This document shows positions 35,991 to 47,228 of a stretch of 64,000 nt of DNA, one piece after another. Each line of letters starts with the position of its first letter. Position 1 is the stretch's first letter. The notes beneath the pieces are model-generated. The model did no database searches and was not told the DNA's origin. It saw only the letters and a program-made list of their open reading frames with translations. Location: contig JAQFVV010012402.1 of assembly GCA_028023455.1 (NCBI GenBank), positions 16,738,935-16,802,934 on the forward strand, read 5' to 3'. The DNA is from Epiperipatus broadwayi (taxonomy: Eukaryota > Onychophora > Udeonychophora > Euonychophora > Peripatidae). The translations under genes were made by a program, and so were the position numbers.

Positions 35991-37720
35991 TGTGTTTGGC
36001 TGAATTGCAGGTTTCAGACTTAAACTAACAGTAATATTAAAAACTATAAACACTTACTATTTAATATGTACAATTTATTAGAACAAATATATGTACATGT
36101 GACATATAACTTTGTCAATAATGAGCTGATCATGCCGAATGACTGGACTCACTTCGGGCTGTATATTTAGCTTGCCTTGTGAGTTCTAGTCTAAACTCTT
36201 CCAGCTGTACTGGGCAGTTTGTCTTGAGTTTGTTAAATAACTCTTTTGGCTGTACTAGACAACTTGCCTCAAGTCTGCTGTAGTCGTAGCAGCTTCCAGT
36301 CCTATATGGACTTGCCTCACTGTGTAGATGTATCGCTAGTGAATATAGTAGAAACACCTTCACTGTAGGTTTCAATGGACAGCATGTTCAGTCATTCAGA
36401 TAGACAGACATTCTCTGCCTTGCCTCCAAAAAGGCTGACTATTTATTGCCAGATCCTCTCTCTTAATGGGAGCAGTCAGATTCAGAGAGCCTAACCATTG
36501 GCAGGATTTTATACACGTTTACACATTGGCCATACTTGTTACCCTTTGGCCATGTTTATACATTGATTGTCCACATGTTTACACATTGGTTAATAGCAAT
36601 GAGTGCTCAATCCGATGAGATAAGGAATCTGGACTAGTCCACTTCTGAAGGCAAGGTCAGATATGACATCCCTCCCCCTGACTAAATTTAGGCCTGGAGA
36701 ATGTAGTCACCGAGATGAGCTGGATGACATGTAGTCCACTTTGTTGGTTTCTCAAATTTATTGTTGTTCTTATTTTCATCTTCCTTGTTTTGTGGACTTG
36801 CCCCTGTTTATTTGCTGTTGTCTTCAGTTTGGTGGACAATTTTTTTTATTTGAACAAATTTAAGTGATTTTAATAATCACGATAATGTAAATACAGTGAA
36901 TGTCTTTAGCCACACTTGTGTATCTCCCTTATTTTTCCAGCCAATTCTGTTGTGACTGGCTGGTTTTATACTATTTTTTCAGTCATTGGGGAGAAATAAA
37001 TACATTTGTTTGACTGCACCAAATCTATTGTGTTTGGCTGAATTTCAGGTTTCAGACTCAAACTAACAGTAATATTAAAAACTATAAACACTCACTATTT
37101 AATATGTATATTTATTAGAACAAATATATATGTATATATTATACAATCAATAAATACAATGTGACATATAACTTTGTCAATAACGAGTTGGTTGTGCTGA
37201 ATGACTGGACTCACTTCCAGCTGTATATTTAGCTTGCCTTGTGAGTTCTAGTCTAAATTCTTCCAGCTGTACTTGACAACTTGCATCATAAGTTTGTTAA
37301 ATGACTTCCGGTTACACTAGACAGCTTGCCTCAAGTCTGTCATAGTTGTAGCAGCTTCCAGTCCTATTGTGGGACTTGCCTCACTGTGTAGACATATCTG
37401 TAGTGAATATTGTAGAAACACTTTCACTGTAGGAAGTGGTTTCAATGGAGAGCACATCCAGTCATTCAGGTAGACAGAGGCTCTCTACCTTGTCTTCAAA
37501 AAGGCTGATTATTTATTATTAGATCCCCTCTCTTAATGGCAGCAGTTGAATTCAGAGAGCCTAACCAATGGTAAGATTTTATACACATGTTTACACATTG
37601 GCCATGTTTATCCATTGGTTGGCCACATGTTTACATATTGGTTAGTAGCAATGAGTGCTCAATCTGATCAGATAAGGAATCTGAACTAGTCCACTTCTGA
37701 AGGCAAAGTCAGATATGACA
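35991..37720 (-). mobile_element. Small non-autonomous LTR element (TRIM-like)
   Basis: Two direct repeats of 678 and 692 bp (35991-36668, 37029-37720) bound a 360-bp non-coding core. Read on the minus strand the LTR runs TGTCATATCTGACC ... CAGCCAAACACA, so it has TG..CA ends. The polypurine tract AGGGGGAGGGA (36669-36679) directly precedes the 3-prime LTR, fixing orientation. A possible primer-binding site TGGTGCAGTCAAAC lies a few bases inside the 5-prime LTR. The LTRs differ by roughly a tenth, so the insertion is old. No matching target duplication seen. No gag or pol: mobilisation must have used proteins from another element. Confidence 0.8.
36505..36630 (-). promoter_or_regulatory. CCAAT repeats and TATA box in the TRIM LTR
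   Basis: On the minus strand, repeated CCAATGTGTAAACATG-type units are followed by TATAAAAT (about 36506-36513) and, about 80 bp later, AATAAA inside GGCAATAAATAG. This order fits U3 enhancer, TATA box and R-region poly(A) signal. The same layout is kept in the second LTR. Confidence 0.6.
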
Positions 37721-39092
37721 CTTATCATATACATTTCTTTTACAACCTTCATTTTTAATGATCTCATACAATAATTTGTAATATTATCTGATTTTTTTAA
37801 AATCTACGTTCATTTGTCTTGCATATGTTTATTCCTTAAGCTATCATTACTAACTATGGGAAGAAAAGTTATAGACTCCTATTCATATTACTAACATATG
37901 ATGCTTAAAGTATACTTCACTATCTAAGATATTTGGAATAAGAAACTAATTTAATAGTGTATTGTAGGAATGGAGGTAACTAACTTTTATTTTTCAACAG
38001 CCATAACCTCGGGTAATCATTATTCCTTCAATGATATTACTACTGGAATCCTGGATTTTGTTTTAAGTACTTATAGAATTGGGTAGTTATCTGACCTAAA
38101 AAGATCCTCACAACTTTCGTAATAAAATACGGGTATCCTTTAAATCTAACCCTTTTACACTCAATATTAGTTCTTGAGGATTTATACACAACTATCCTGG
38201 CATTTTAACTTATCCAATATTCATTCATTAGTTTAGAGCATCAGTACAGAGATTACATTTCCAATCCAAGTATATAACACTTTGTCTCCCTAACATTTAT
38301 AAAACTCTATCTATAAAAGATCATCTGTCAAAACAAATATCATCTATCAAATATGACAAATGTTATATTATACAGTTAATGTTTTACAATATTTGAGATC
38401 AATCAACAATATAATGAAGTATTACATACATTCTCTCACACACATCACTTATAATATTACACTCATTTTATACAGCAATATTTTATTCTAGAAACAATTT
38501 TTCTTGATCCACAATTATTTATTATATACCATTGGACTATATCCTAGTACAGTAAATTAACAATATAATATATACTACCTTTATTATTACCGTTTTTCAT
38601 ATTAGCATATATAAAATGTACAAAAAATAATCATAACACATACATTTAATATCTTAAAATCTAAAATTATAGTATAAAATTATACATATATTTAAAATCC
38701 TAATAAACATATATATCACTAAATTATTTTCCTTATTGTCATAAAAAAAGAATATTCTAAACACATAAAAAAAATAACTTTGTCTACAATTTTTAATAAT
38801 AATAAGGTATAATAAAATTAATAAAATATTTTAATACTTAAATAATAAATATAATTATGCTTATTCTTTTAAAAATATTTATTGAAGTTCAATAAATAAT
38901 TATACTAAAATATAAAATTATCACTATTTAAAAATTAGAAATTAATAATTTACTCCTCCAACCAGGAAGTGTAATCAATTTATTTATTTTAAATAAAATT
39001 CTGCACGTAAATCCAAACACACACATTTTTAAAGAGTCACTGTAATAAAATTAAACAGGTTTTGCTATTATAATTATTATAATGTTTAATAA
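37721..39092. other. AT-rich stretch, nothing recognised
   Basis: No gene recognised. AATCATTATTCCTTCAATGAT near 38017 resembles a phrase near 34850, perhaps an old dispersed repeat. Confidence 0.4.
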
Positions 39093-39268
39093 TATAACGG
39101 TCGGGGGAAAGGTGGAGTCTTACCATATATGCCGTACAGGGCACCACCAGGCCATTCTAATGTGGAAAAATTTATATAGTAGTCAGATACACAAGTTAAA
39201 GATCCAACTTTTATTTTATTGACCATTAGCCCATGCCACTAGCTCATGGAGTAGCAGAGGTTTAAACA
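39093..39268 (+). repeat. Repeat family C, copy 2
   Basis: Starts TATAACGGTCGGGGGAAAG and shares ACAGGGCACCACCAGGCCATT, GGAAAAATTTATATAGTAG, AAAGATCCAACTTTTATTTT and TAGCCCATGCCACTAGCTCA with copy 3 at 51911 at high identity. It is also similar, at lower identity, to the minus-strand copy at 7720-7963. The copies start at the same word, marking a true element end. Confidence 0.75.
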
Positions 39269-41870
39269 TATTTATTAAACTATCTTTTTAATAAAGATTA
39301 AAAATAAATTAACTAGATCACTGCTAGTACTAATAACCCAAAAGATTTTATTTACGTATATATAACAACAAATTTGAAAAATAAATTACTAAAAAAAAAA
39401 AAATGCTTTAGGTTTCATTACTTTTTTTTACTTTAATTTTTAATTTTAGAATGTTGAACATAGATAGGCTACCTAGATGACACACTTAAAAGATTTTCAA
39501 AACATTTGATTCCAGGCTAAAAGTCCGCAGCCACAACAACACTCGCTTTCCGATATATATACGCAACCAATGCAATGTGAACATGTTAGCTTAAAACCAT
39601 GCTGACAGGAGCATCTGCAGCGTGATATTATTTAAAGGACATGATCCTCATCCAGTACAGGAACGTGCATCTGTCTGGCGAAGGAATCATGCATATAAAA
39701 TAATAAAGAGAAAATGCTACATATGGATGGGAGAGCAGTCTATTTTGCTGACTCATAGTCCCTATCCATAGAGCTAAAAAGAGGTCAATGTCATGGGAAG
39801 TATTGTAACGGTCAGAAAACGTGTGACTCGTAAACATAGTGCAGAATTCGGCCACCATACAGAACAGCAGCACCATCGAGTAGCGAAGCCACCCGTGGTA
39901 CTGAGTTCGAACATAGTTTATCGGTTCCACGAAACAACGCATCTGATGCGACATTAGTAAATATTTCCTTAGGCACGGTGGTCAGGGATATGCAAGAGAC
40001 TCATGATTTTATTCTCGAGTTAGCCAATAATCAAACTAATATTAATTAAACATTCATATTTACATAATCGAGGAAATATTATATAGAATGGGTATCGAAT
40101 AAATGAAATGTAACTGCAGGCATATAGTTTAAAATTATTTATTAATACATTTTAATAAAATCATTTACTAATAATATTTAGGGATTCAAAGCTTCAGTAG
40201 TGGAATTTGCGACATGATTATATTTTAAAGAATATATTTATTTATTTAGACATTATTTTATATTGGGGATTTCAGTAGCGGTATTTCCGATACTGTAATG
40301 TTTACAAAAGGAATACATTTACTTGTTTAGACATTATTTGATCTTGAGGACTCAGTAGCGGTATTTCCGATACTGAAATGTTTACAAAAGGAATTCACTT
40401 GTTTAAAGGCGTAATCTAGCTACCTAAAATTCTCGAGTAAGTATTTCTAATGCATGCCTTGGGGAATTTATACCTTTGCAATGCAAGAGTCTAAAGTAAG
40501 ATTTAAGAGCAGCGGTGGACATATATTTATTTAATTTAAATGTTTATTTTATGACTAAGGGCAAACATTTATTTGAGAGTGAATTACGAAGATAATGCAG
40601 ATACGGAGTGATATATAGAATAATAAAATTAAGTAAAGGAACTCGTGGTACGCTTTAGAAAGGCGATATGGAATGGCAGTATATCGAAACTGCAATGCCG
40701 TGAATGAGTTTATAAAGATGTCGGGCTGGTCTCTGCCACGGCCCGATGAAGTAAGGTGTCACATAAGCATAACCAGGGACAAGCGGTACGTGTCGCAATT
40801 TTCCGCTGGCTGCATGACAGGTCAAATCCTACAGGAGCATTTATTATGTCCGCTTGTGTAGGACGACGGGGGTTAATTTCAACCCTGAAGAATCCGGAAT
40901 ATTTACGGCGGAATAGATCATCGCATCTTTAAAACGTAACACATGTATAAGTATAAACGATTATGATAAGATTTAAATAGATTTCTGACTCGGTCCTACA
41001 TTACCAACATTTATTAAAGAACGTTGGCTACTCTCAAAGAAATGTAATTTTCTGGAATTATTCATGATGATTTAGTAAATACAAAACATATATATAAATT
41101 GGGAATTATTATAACTAATACGTCAGCCATTTGCAAAGTAGTAGACCCTGCATTACAATAAATGAAGCATTGAATGCGTGTCGATTTATATGAAAGTTAA
41201 GTTATTAAAGAAAGTAAATATTAATGAAAATTTGACACGCATTCATTGTTTTAAGCGATCATAGATTTAAACTTTGAAAATTGAAATAATTATGAGCAGG
41301 CAATAATTAAATGATAACTATAGATAGAAATGTAGATTATAGAAATACGCACCCGAGATAGAATGAGGTAAGCTAGATTAGTAGAGAAATTTACACATTA
41401 AGTTAATTATTCAGTTTTAGCTATACATATGGTAGTTTTTACATTTTACAATTTAGATAAGTAATATGAAGAAGAGCTATAGCATATTATTAGAGTACTC
41501 TAGAGTTTGAACACAGACAGGTACCTGTTTTATAAGACGTTTTCTGATTCCATTAGTTTAGCAGCAAAAAGTTCACGAGTGGCAAGTCTTTCTTGTATTT
41601 AGATATTTCATTTAATTTCACAGTAGCAGCAGCTTTTTCATTTATTTCAGGCAGCAGATCTTCATGGTGAATTTATGACGGGCAATGGAAGGTTCAGCAT
41701 CCGATAGGCCATCTCCTGATGGAGAATAATCTAGGTGCTTTACTCAGTCATACCTTGGCAGGAACAAATTATTTTATATTTTCGAGACTCTCGGTGATCG
41801 AGAGCAAAGCTAAAGTTTAAGTGAATGTCTCCAGCAAGTCTAAGATGGCCTCTTTTCTTATCTTGATTTT
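39269..41870. other. GC-richer unassigned segment, probably retroelement-derived
   Basis: Several patches (39500-39960, 40640-40920, 41600-41840) are clearly less AT-rich than the flanks and hold short frames on either strand (108 codons minus at 39628-39954; 62 codons plus at 40673-40861) with no recognisable family. Together with the family C start at 39093 this may be one long LTR or internal region of a retroelement. An inverted repeat AATGCGTGTCGAT/AATTTGACACGCATT lies near 41174-41244. Confidence 0.35.
40195..40410 (+). repeat. Three tandem units of 78-80 bp
   Basis: CAGTAGYGGWATTTSCGA starts at 40195, 40273 and 40353. The second and third units are nearly identical (CAGTAGCGGTATTTCCGATA, then AATGTTTACAAAAGGAAT), the first is diverged. 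Confidence 0.8.
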
Positions 41871-43080
41871 TCACATTTTTGTGAAGATATTTTTAGGTTC
41901 TATTTAATCTGCCCTGATGATAATCAATGCATTTAGTTGGTTTTTTTTTAATTAAAGAAAGCTGCCGTTCTATTGTTTACATTTTACATTTCCTAATTAC
42001 ATTTTGGGGAATTTTTCTTTAATTAATCTATTATCGATCACTGACTGATGCTTTTAAATTTCAAAAACAAAAAGGGAACATAAGATTATTTTAACTTTTA
42101 ATTAAATATTACATCAGATATTTTTAGAATTATTATTAAATGAAATTTAAACAAAGCAATAAATACGACTTTATAATCCAAAATAAATGATTAAAATTAT
42201 ACAAAATTATATAACTAAAAGAAATCTAAATTATATTATTTTATCCCTATTTATTGCGTTTAATTTGAGATCGAAATGTGTGCGTGTTTATGCTGAATTC
42301 TACATATATTTATACATTTCTAAGATTGCTACACACACAATTCGATACCAAAAAGTTTAAATTTGGGCGGGATAGACCGGTCAGTGAGAGACGACAGAAA
42401 AAGGTGAAACTTAAGATTCAAATGCAAATCTTACTGTTTCAGTATCAACACTGTGACTACATCTTTGGGATCATGCATTCAGTTGGGCACATTGCCCTGT
42501 ATGCTAACACACTTCACATTGCATTGATATAAACATCCATATATCCCTCCACCAGCATTGACACAATGATGAAACAAATAGTCTGAAATCAAAACCCCTT
42601 TAAACTAACATATACTTAAATGAGTCTAAGCAGCCATCTACACCCAACTTATATTTAAGTCAATTTATTAATTTAATTCTTTAAAAAAAAAAATTATTTA
42701 GTTTCAGGTATTAACTTATTTTAAGATCACATATGTATCTAACTTCTTTTAAAATCAAATAAAGCATTTGACCTATTTTTAAAATCCAATAATGCACAAA
42801 TAATGTTTTGATTTTATCTTTAAATTTATTTGCAATCGCAAACTCCTGCCCTATTACAAACAGATCTTATACGAAGCATAAATAAAAAAAATATAATACA
42901 TATTTTAAAAAGATTATGTTTAGCTTTTAGATAAGACTTTTAAAATTGCAAAGTTTATAAAATATAAGTTCAGATTTTATCAGGAGAGAGTCTATAGTTC
43001 ATACTTAAAGGAAAATAAAGTTTGGAGATTGTAAATTAGAGAGTTTATAGTTCATTTTTATCATTTATAATTTATATACT
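41871..43080. other. AT-rich stretch, nothing recognised
   Basis: A short GC-richer frame at 42278-42532 (84 codons) shows no known motif. Nothing else seen. Confidence 0.4.
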
Positions 43081-43146
43081 TTTCTTTCTCCGGGCTCGTT
43101 CCTTCACGATGAAGATCTGAGTTTACACAAGGGCCATTTCTTGCAG

Positions 43147-43245
43147 ACAGTGATGATTTATGAAGATGGATCCAGTGGTTCAATTCTGGGATACATGGAG
43201 ATGAAAGCTGCCTTTGGCCAGCCGGTTCGAGGGAAGCATGCTTAA
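43147..43245 (+). other. Candidate terminal exon (32 codons)
   Basis: TTTCTTGCAG, a strong acceptor match, precedes an open frame reading TVMIYEDGSSGSILGYMEMK and on to a TAA stop at 43243-43245. The frame is also open upstream for about 20 codons. Composition is protein-like and GC-richer than the flanks. Family not recognised. The opposite strand is open too, so the strand choice is uncertain. Confidence 0.25.
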
Positions 43246-43467
43246 AACAGATTTTATTTTGATAACGGCCACAATAATTCAAATTTTTTTTTTTTTCAAT
43301 GACGACAAATGAATTCACAAATTTTAATCCTGTAATTTTTTGAATTTCTCTTTTTATAGTCCTGAAGCATCTTATCTATGAATGTGTGGATCCATATGAC
43401 ATATTTCATATATGTATTTCATTGGTTCATTAGTTCCGTAGTTAAGTATATTTTTCCTCTGTGGTCT

Positions 43468-43471
43468 GTAT
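43468..43471. other. Target-site duplication, left
   Basis: GTAT immediately before the first LTR; the same four bases follow the second LTR at 51217-51220. A 4-bp duplication fits LTR-retrotransposon integration. Confidence 0.75.
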
Positions 43472-43507
43472 TGAAACGGACAGATCGGAGAACCGATCTT
43501 CGTTTCA
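43472..43507 (+). repeat. Hairpin at the LTR 5-prime terminus
   Basis: TGAAACG, AGATCGG, loop AGAA, CCGATCT, CGTTTCA: two 7-bp stems stacked with a 3/1 internal loop. The right LTR (48618-48653) keeps it with one change in the outer stem. Confidence 0.8.
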
Positions 43508-45260
43508 GGGGTTTTTATGTACGGTAATTCGAACCACTGTTCGCCCGCAGTGAGATTTTGTCTATTTTAATTTATAATAAAAATTAGTTATATATTTTAT
43601 AGTTTATCAGTCAATGTGTAAAGATGCCGTATATAAATGTCGCAAACCATGAAATAATATTTGTGTGTGCGTGGTTTGCGAATTTATATCATTTAATTTA
43701 AAGTTTCAGTGCGGGCGTATTTGTTTTAAATTTTAGTTTTAAAATTGTATAAAGTCGTTTAAAAATACTGATCAAAAATCACATTCCTTTGATCAGTGTT
43801 TTTAATTAAAATCTAATTGCACAAATGTTCAGAGCAATTAAGTTGTATTCAAAATTAGTAAGGAATTTTTATATGTAATTACTGTATCGATTTAAAAATG
43901 GCATATTAAATTAAAAGATTGCTAAAAACAGATAATTGATTGTTGGTCAAGCTGCATCGCTAGAGGCTAGAGAAAGTAGGAGGAGCCTAAAACAAAAACA
44001 AGTCGGAAAGGTCAGCAGTGGCTATTTTAGAAAAAAACTTACATTCTAACTTTTGTCGTGTGTGAGAGAAGTAGTCTCGAGACAACACAGCAGTTGAGTA
44101 TAATTCAAACATTATTATTAAGAAGTTTACCAGTGAATCGCAATGTTGATGGGCTAAGTGCCAGGAGCTGGTCTCTGCCCGCCAATATGGATCCTCGTGC
44201 CGCTGTTTGATCATGTTTCATATACTTCAGAATTTCCAACTTCCAATCTCAAAATTTACTATGCCTTACAAATAACTTTCAAAAATGCGCGCCTACGTTC
44301 GTCACAAGCCAAGCTGGATGAAGAAAGAAGAGAACTTTGTTACACGAACTTTAATTTTCTTCCGTGCTTAATGTTATCAATCAAGTGAATCATATGTAAG
44401 TTTTTATATCATTTATAATGCTATTATTTAACCTGTCAGTAAATTTTCTTTTCTTTTTTTAATCCTCTGCTCTAGTCTTTAGAAATCATTTATAAAATTG
44501 TAATTAATAGTAATAATATTTCAACTGAATGCATTTATATTTTCTTATGTTGCTTATTTCATAAACAAACATTGCCAATAGTAATATTTCCAACTCTGTG
44601 TAAACTAGTGTGTAATAATGATCAATTTAATTTAAAAGTAATTTCATGTTCTGAATTAAATATTCTTTCACATTCCGAGTTAGTAAATGTTAAGTCACTT
44701 TATTATTCTATGTTAAGTTGTTATAAAATTACAATCTAAGTTTCAATATTAAATATATATATAATAGTTTCAAAGTGTTCATTAATGTTATGTATAATAT
44801 GAGAAATAATTCACTGAATAATTTGATACTATCGCTACCGCCTGTCAACCCGAAGGGTTAGAGTTTCAGAGTAAATTTAACTAATTATTGTTGTCACCGT
44901 CAGTTTAAGTCCGCTACGTTTTATTGGGGTAAGGATCTCAGCCTGTGGCGTAGAAACAGACAAATAGTTTCCAGGTTTTATATAATTTCTTTTAAAAAAA
45001 TCCGCTTCAAGTATTCGTCCTTCACGTCTGTGGCAATGCCTTCCCTTCGCTGAAGTTAGCGTCTCGCCATTCTACCATTGGGGAATGAAAGCAGTTTTCT
45101 TTCCCGGTAATCTCTTGGATCACCGGGGTTCGAAATGATCCCGGCTGGTTGTCGTGTCCCGGAGCTACTTGGGGGCATTAAGCCTTGTCAAAGTACAAGC
45201 CGCCCGGTATTCCGTTAATGCACCGCAAGTGATTACTGTAGGGCTTTTGAATCCAGGCAA

Positions 45261-45380
45261 CCACCAGTTCATCTATCTTCCATGTCGTATTTATATAAAA
45301 CCACCAGTTCATCTATCTTCCATGTCGTATTTATATAAAACCACCAGCACATCTATCCTTTATGTCGTCTTTATATAAAA
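45261..45380 (+). promoter_or_regulatory. Three 40-bp tandem units, each with a TATA-like box (left LTR)
   Basis: Units at 45261, 45301 and 45341 each read CCACCAG..CATCTATC... and end TTTATATAAAA. The first two are identical, the third has about five changes. The same array is at 50408-50527 in the right LTR. Likely a core-promoter array. Confidence 0.6.
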
Positions 45381-45610
45381 CCATCCTCCAACTGTTCGTC
45401 TACGTAACGGCTCGAGCCTATTCTAATAAAATAAGTTAATAAAAATCTTTAGATAAATATTTTTCCAGTGCTCAAATACTCTGATTCTCTTAACCACCCG
45501 TCAATCATTTAACTACCCAGCTATTGGCATAAGTTTGTTTATTAAATAAAACGTTCACTAAAGACTAGTAGCCAAATACAAGAGGATTTATGAAGTCTTA
45601 CCGTACTGTA

Positions 45611-45730
45611 TAACACTATATTTATATGCTGTATATTTCTATTATATAACACTATATTCATGTGCTTTCTATTTGTCTTATTTAACACTATATTTATATG
45701 CTTTATATTTTGCTTATTAAACACTTTATT
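45611..45730 (+). repeat. 36-bp AT-rich tandem repeat in LTR
   Basis: TAACACTATATTYATRTGCT recurs at about 36-bp spacing (45611, 45647, 45683), with a partial fourth unit. Present also in the right LTR. Confidence 0.7.
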
Positions 45731-46067
45731 TAATCTTAATCTTTGTGTCCTCCACCTTATTACTCTCTAAGTCTATTTAGCCACTTACTGTCTGTATTGG
45801 CAACTTAAATATATACGTTACATAAATGACCGTTCCAGTATCTAGAGTCTAATAAATATATATATCATTAACTGTAAGAATTAGTCTATGTTCTGAGCTG
45901 AGCTAGAAAAGGGATAACCCCGTGCTGTTATAAAGTCATCATCGGTTGGTCATACCGGGGTTTGGGTTTGAATTCAGTTGGCGTTTTGGGAATTTATTCT
46001 TAAACGTGGACTGGGTTTGAACTCGGGTACTGTGTATGAGTAAGCGTGGTGGATTTATACCGGTACA

Positions 46068-47228
46068 GTTATTATATTTTTGGACGCCCTCCGTGGTGCT
46101 CGATGAAGAAATCTCCCACACCCTGCAGAGTGAACGAGAGTAAACAGTTAAATGATAAAAATATTCAATTTTTTTTTGTCGTTTGTCATAATATTGATAC
46201 GTATTTGGCGTATTAAAATGCGCAAGTGAAAACTATAGTAAGAAAACAAATGTATAAAATTTTTTTTTCCCTCACACAAAGGTTCAGTATATAATCCTTT
46301 CAAATATTGTTAAGAAACAGAGTGAAGATTTTTTTTTGAAAAGAGAGCGGAAGCAATTCGTGCGTGTAATTAATTAAAATAAATGAGTATTCCATAATGT
46401 TTTTGCGAGTTCATTCTTGTCGTTTAAATCATATGAAAAAAATAAAGAAGTAGAATTAAGTCCAGTTCTAAAAAAATAAAAACGTGTACGCGTATATATA
46501 TTTGTGTACGTATATATATATATATTTTCGTTTGTTGTGAAAAATATTTTTTTTGAAAAAAAGAATAAAGAAGTAGGATTATTTTTGTGTTTTAGAAATA
46601 AACACGTGTGTGCATATATATGTTGTAATATAAAAAAAAAAAACCTTACCGGAGTCAGTATTAAATTTTTTTTCTGCCTATATAAAACAGTAAATCTTAA
46701 ATCAAATGATTATTAGGTCATATAAAAGTATATATTTGGGGATCAGTAGATTAAATTATCTATTGGTCACATGTTGCTGGCTGGCGCCTATCAAATAAAT
46801 TTGTCAGCAAACATGTTTGTCCATACAGCAGTGGCGAGTGTTGTTTTAAAAGAGAGTAGGGTGGCATATATAAAAAGAGAGAATTACTGACAGAAATACA
46901 AAAAAAAATACTATGTTATGTACCCATTATGAATATGTATGTATTATAGGACTGAGGAGAACAGTGCGAACTGGGTGAAAGAAAGTTTTTTTTTTTCCCT
47001 GTATATTTTTAGTAATGATTTTAGACATGTCATATTATATTCCTAAATAAAGAAAAAAAGCGTAGATAACAAAAACCAGACTGAACGTAGGCGAAGGAAG
47101 AAAGAGAGAAAGGAAGTAAGCCACACAAACAGTATCAGCAGCGGAGGAGGATTTGGCACAAGGAGCAGGGATCAGTAACCTTTTATGATATATATAAAAA
47201 TCAAAGCGTTGTACAAAGCGAATTTTTT
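46068..47228 (+). other. 5-prime leader of the TR-GAG element
   Basis: An 1160-bp leader between the left LTR and gag. It is AT-rich, with T runs and TATATA runs, no conserved coding frame. The last 150 bp become purine-rich before the gag start. Confidence 0.6.
46081..46098 (+). promoter_or_regulatory. Possible tRNA primer-binding site
   Basis: TGGACGCCCTCCGTGGTG begins with TGG, as required to pair with a tRNA CCA end, 13 bases after the LTR. The following GCTCGAT resembles the complement of a T-loop. The tRNA identity was not resolved, and the spacing is longer than usual. Confidence 0.3.

Larger units (their letters stand above)
43472..46067 (+). repeat. Left LTR (2596 bp)
   Basis: Near-identical to the right LTR. 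Contains a terminal hairpin, three 40-bp units with TATA-like boxes and a 36-bp AT-rich tandem repeat. Short frames on both strands (for example 44158-44388 and 43987-44214) recur identically in both LTRs and overlap each other, so they are not taken as genes. Confidence 0.9.

Noticed and set aside
36130-36839. Short minus-strand frames at 36130-36375 and 36657-36839
   Set aside because: They fall in the LTR and core of a non-coding LTR element, and the second copy of the LTR does not keep them open.
40729-40745. GGCTGGTCTCTGCC shared with the TR-GAG LTR near 44165
   Set aside because: Only about 14 bases match with no similarity on either side, too little to infer common origin.
43987-44388. 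Opposite-strand frames repeated in both LTRs (44158-44388 and 43987-44214)
   Set aside because: They overlap one another, have no known motif, and are duplicated only because the LTRs are identical.
45261-45730. Regular short repeats that could suggest a CRISPR array
   Set aside because: The units are directly adjacent without unique spacers, lie inside an LTR and occur in both LTRs of a eukaryotic element.
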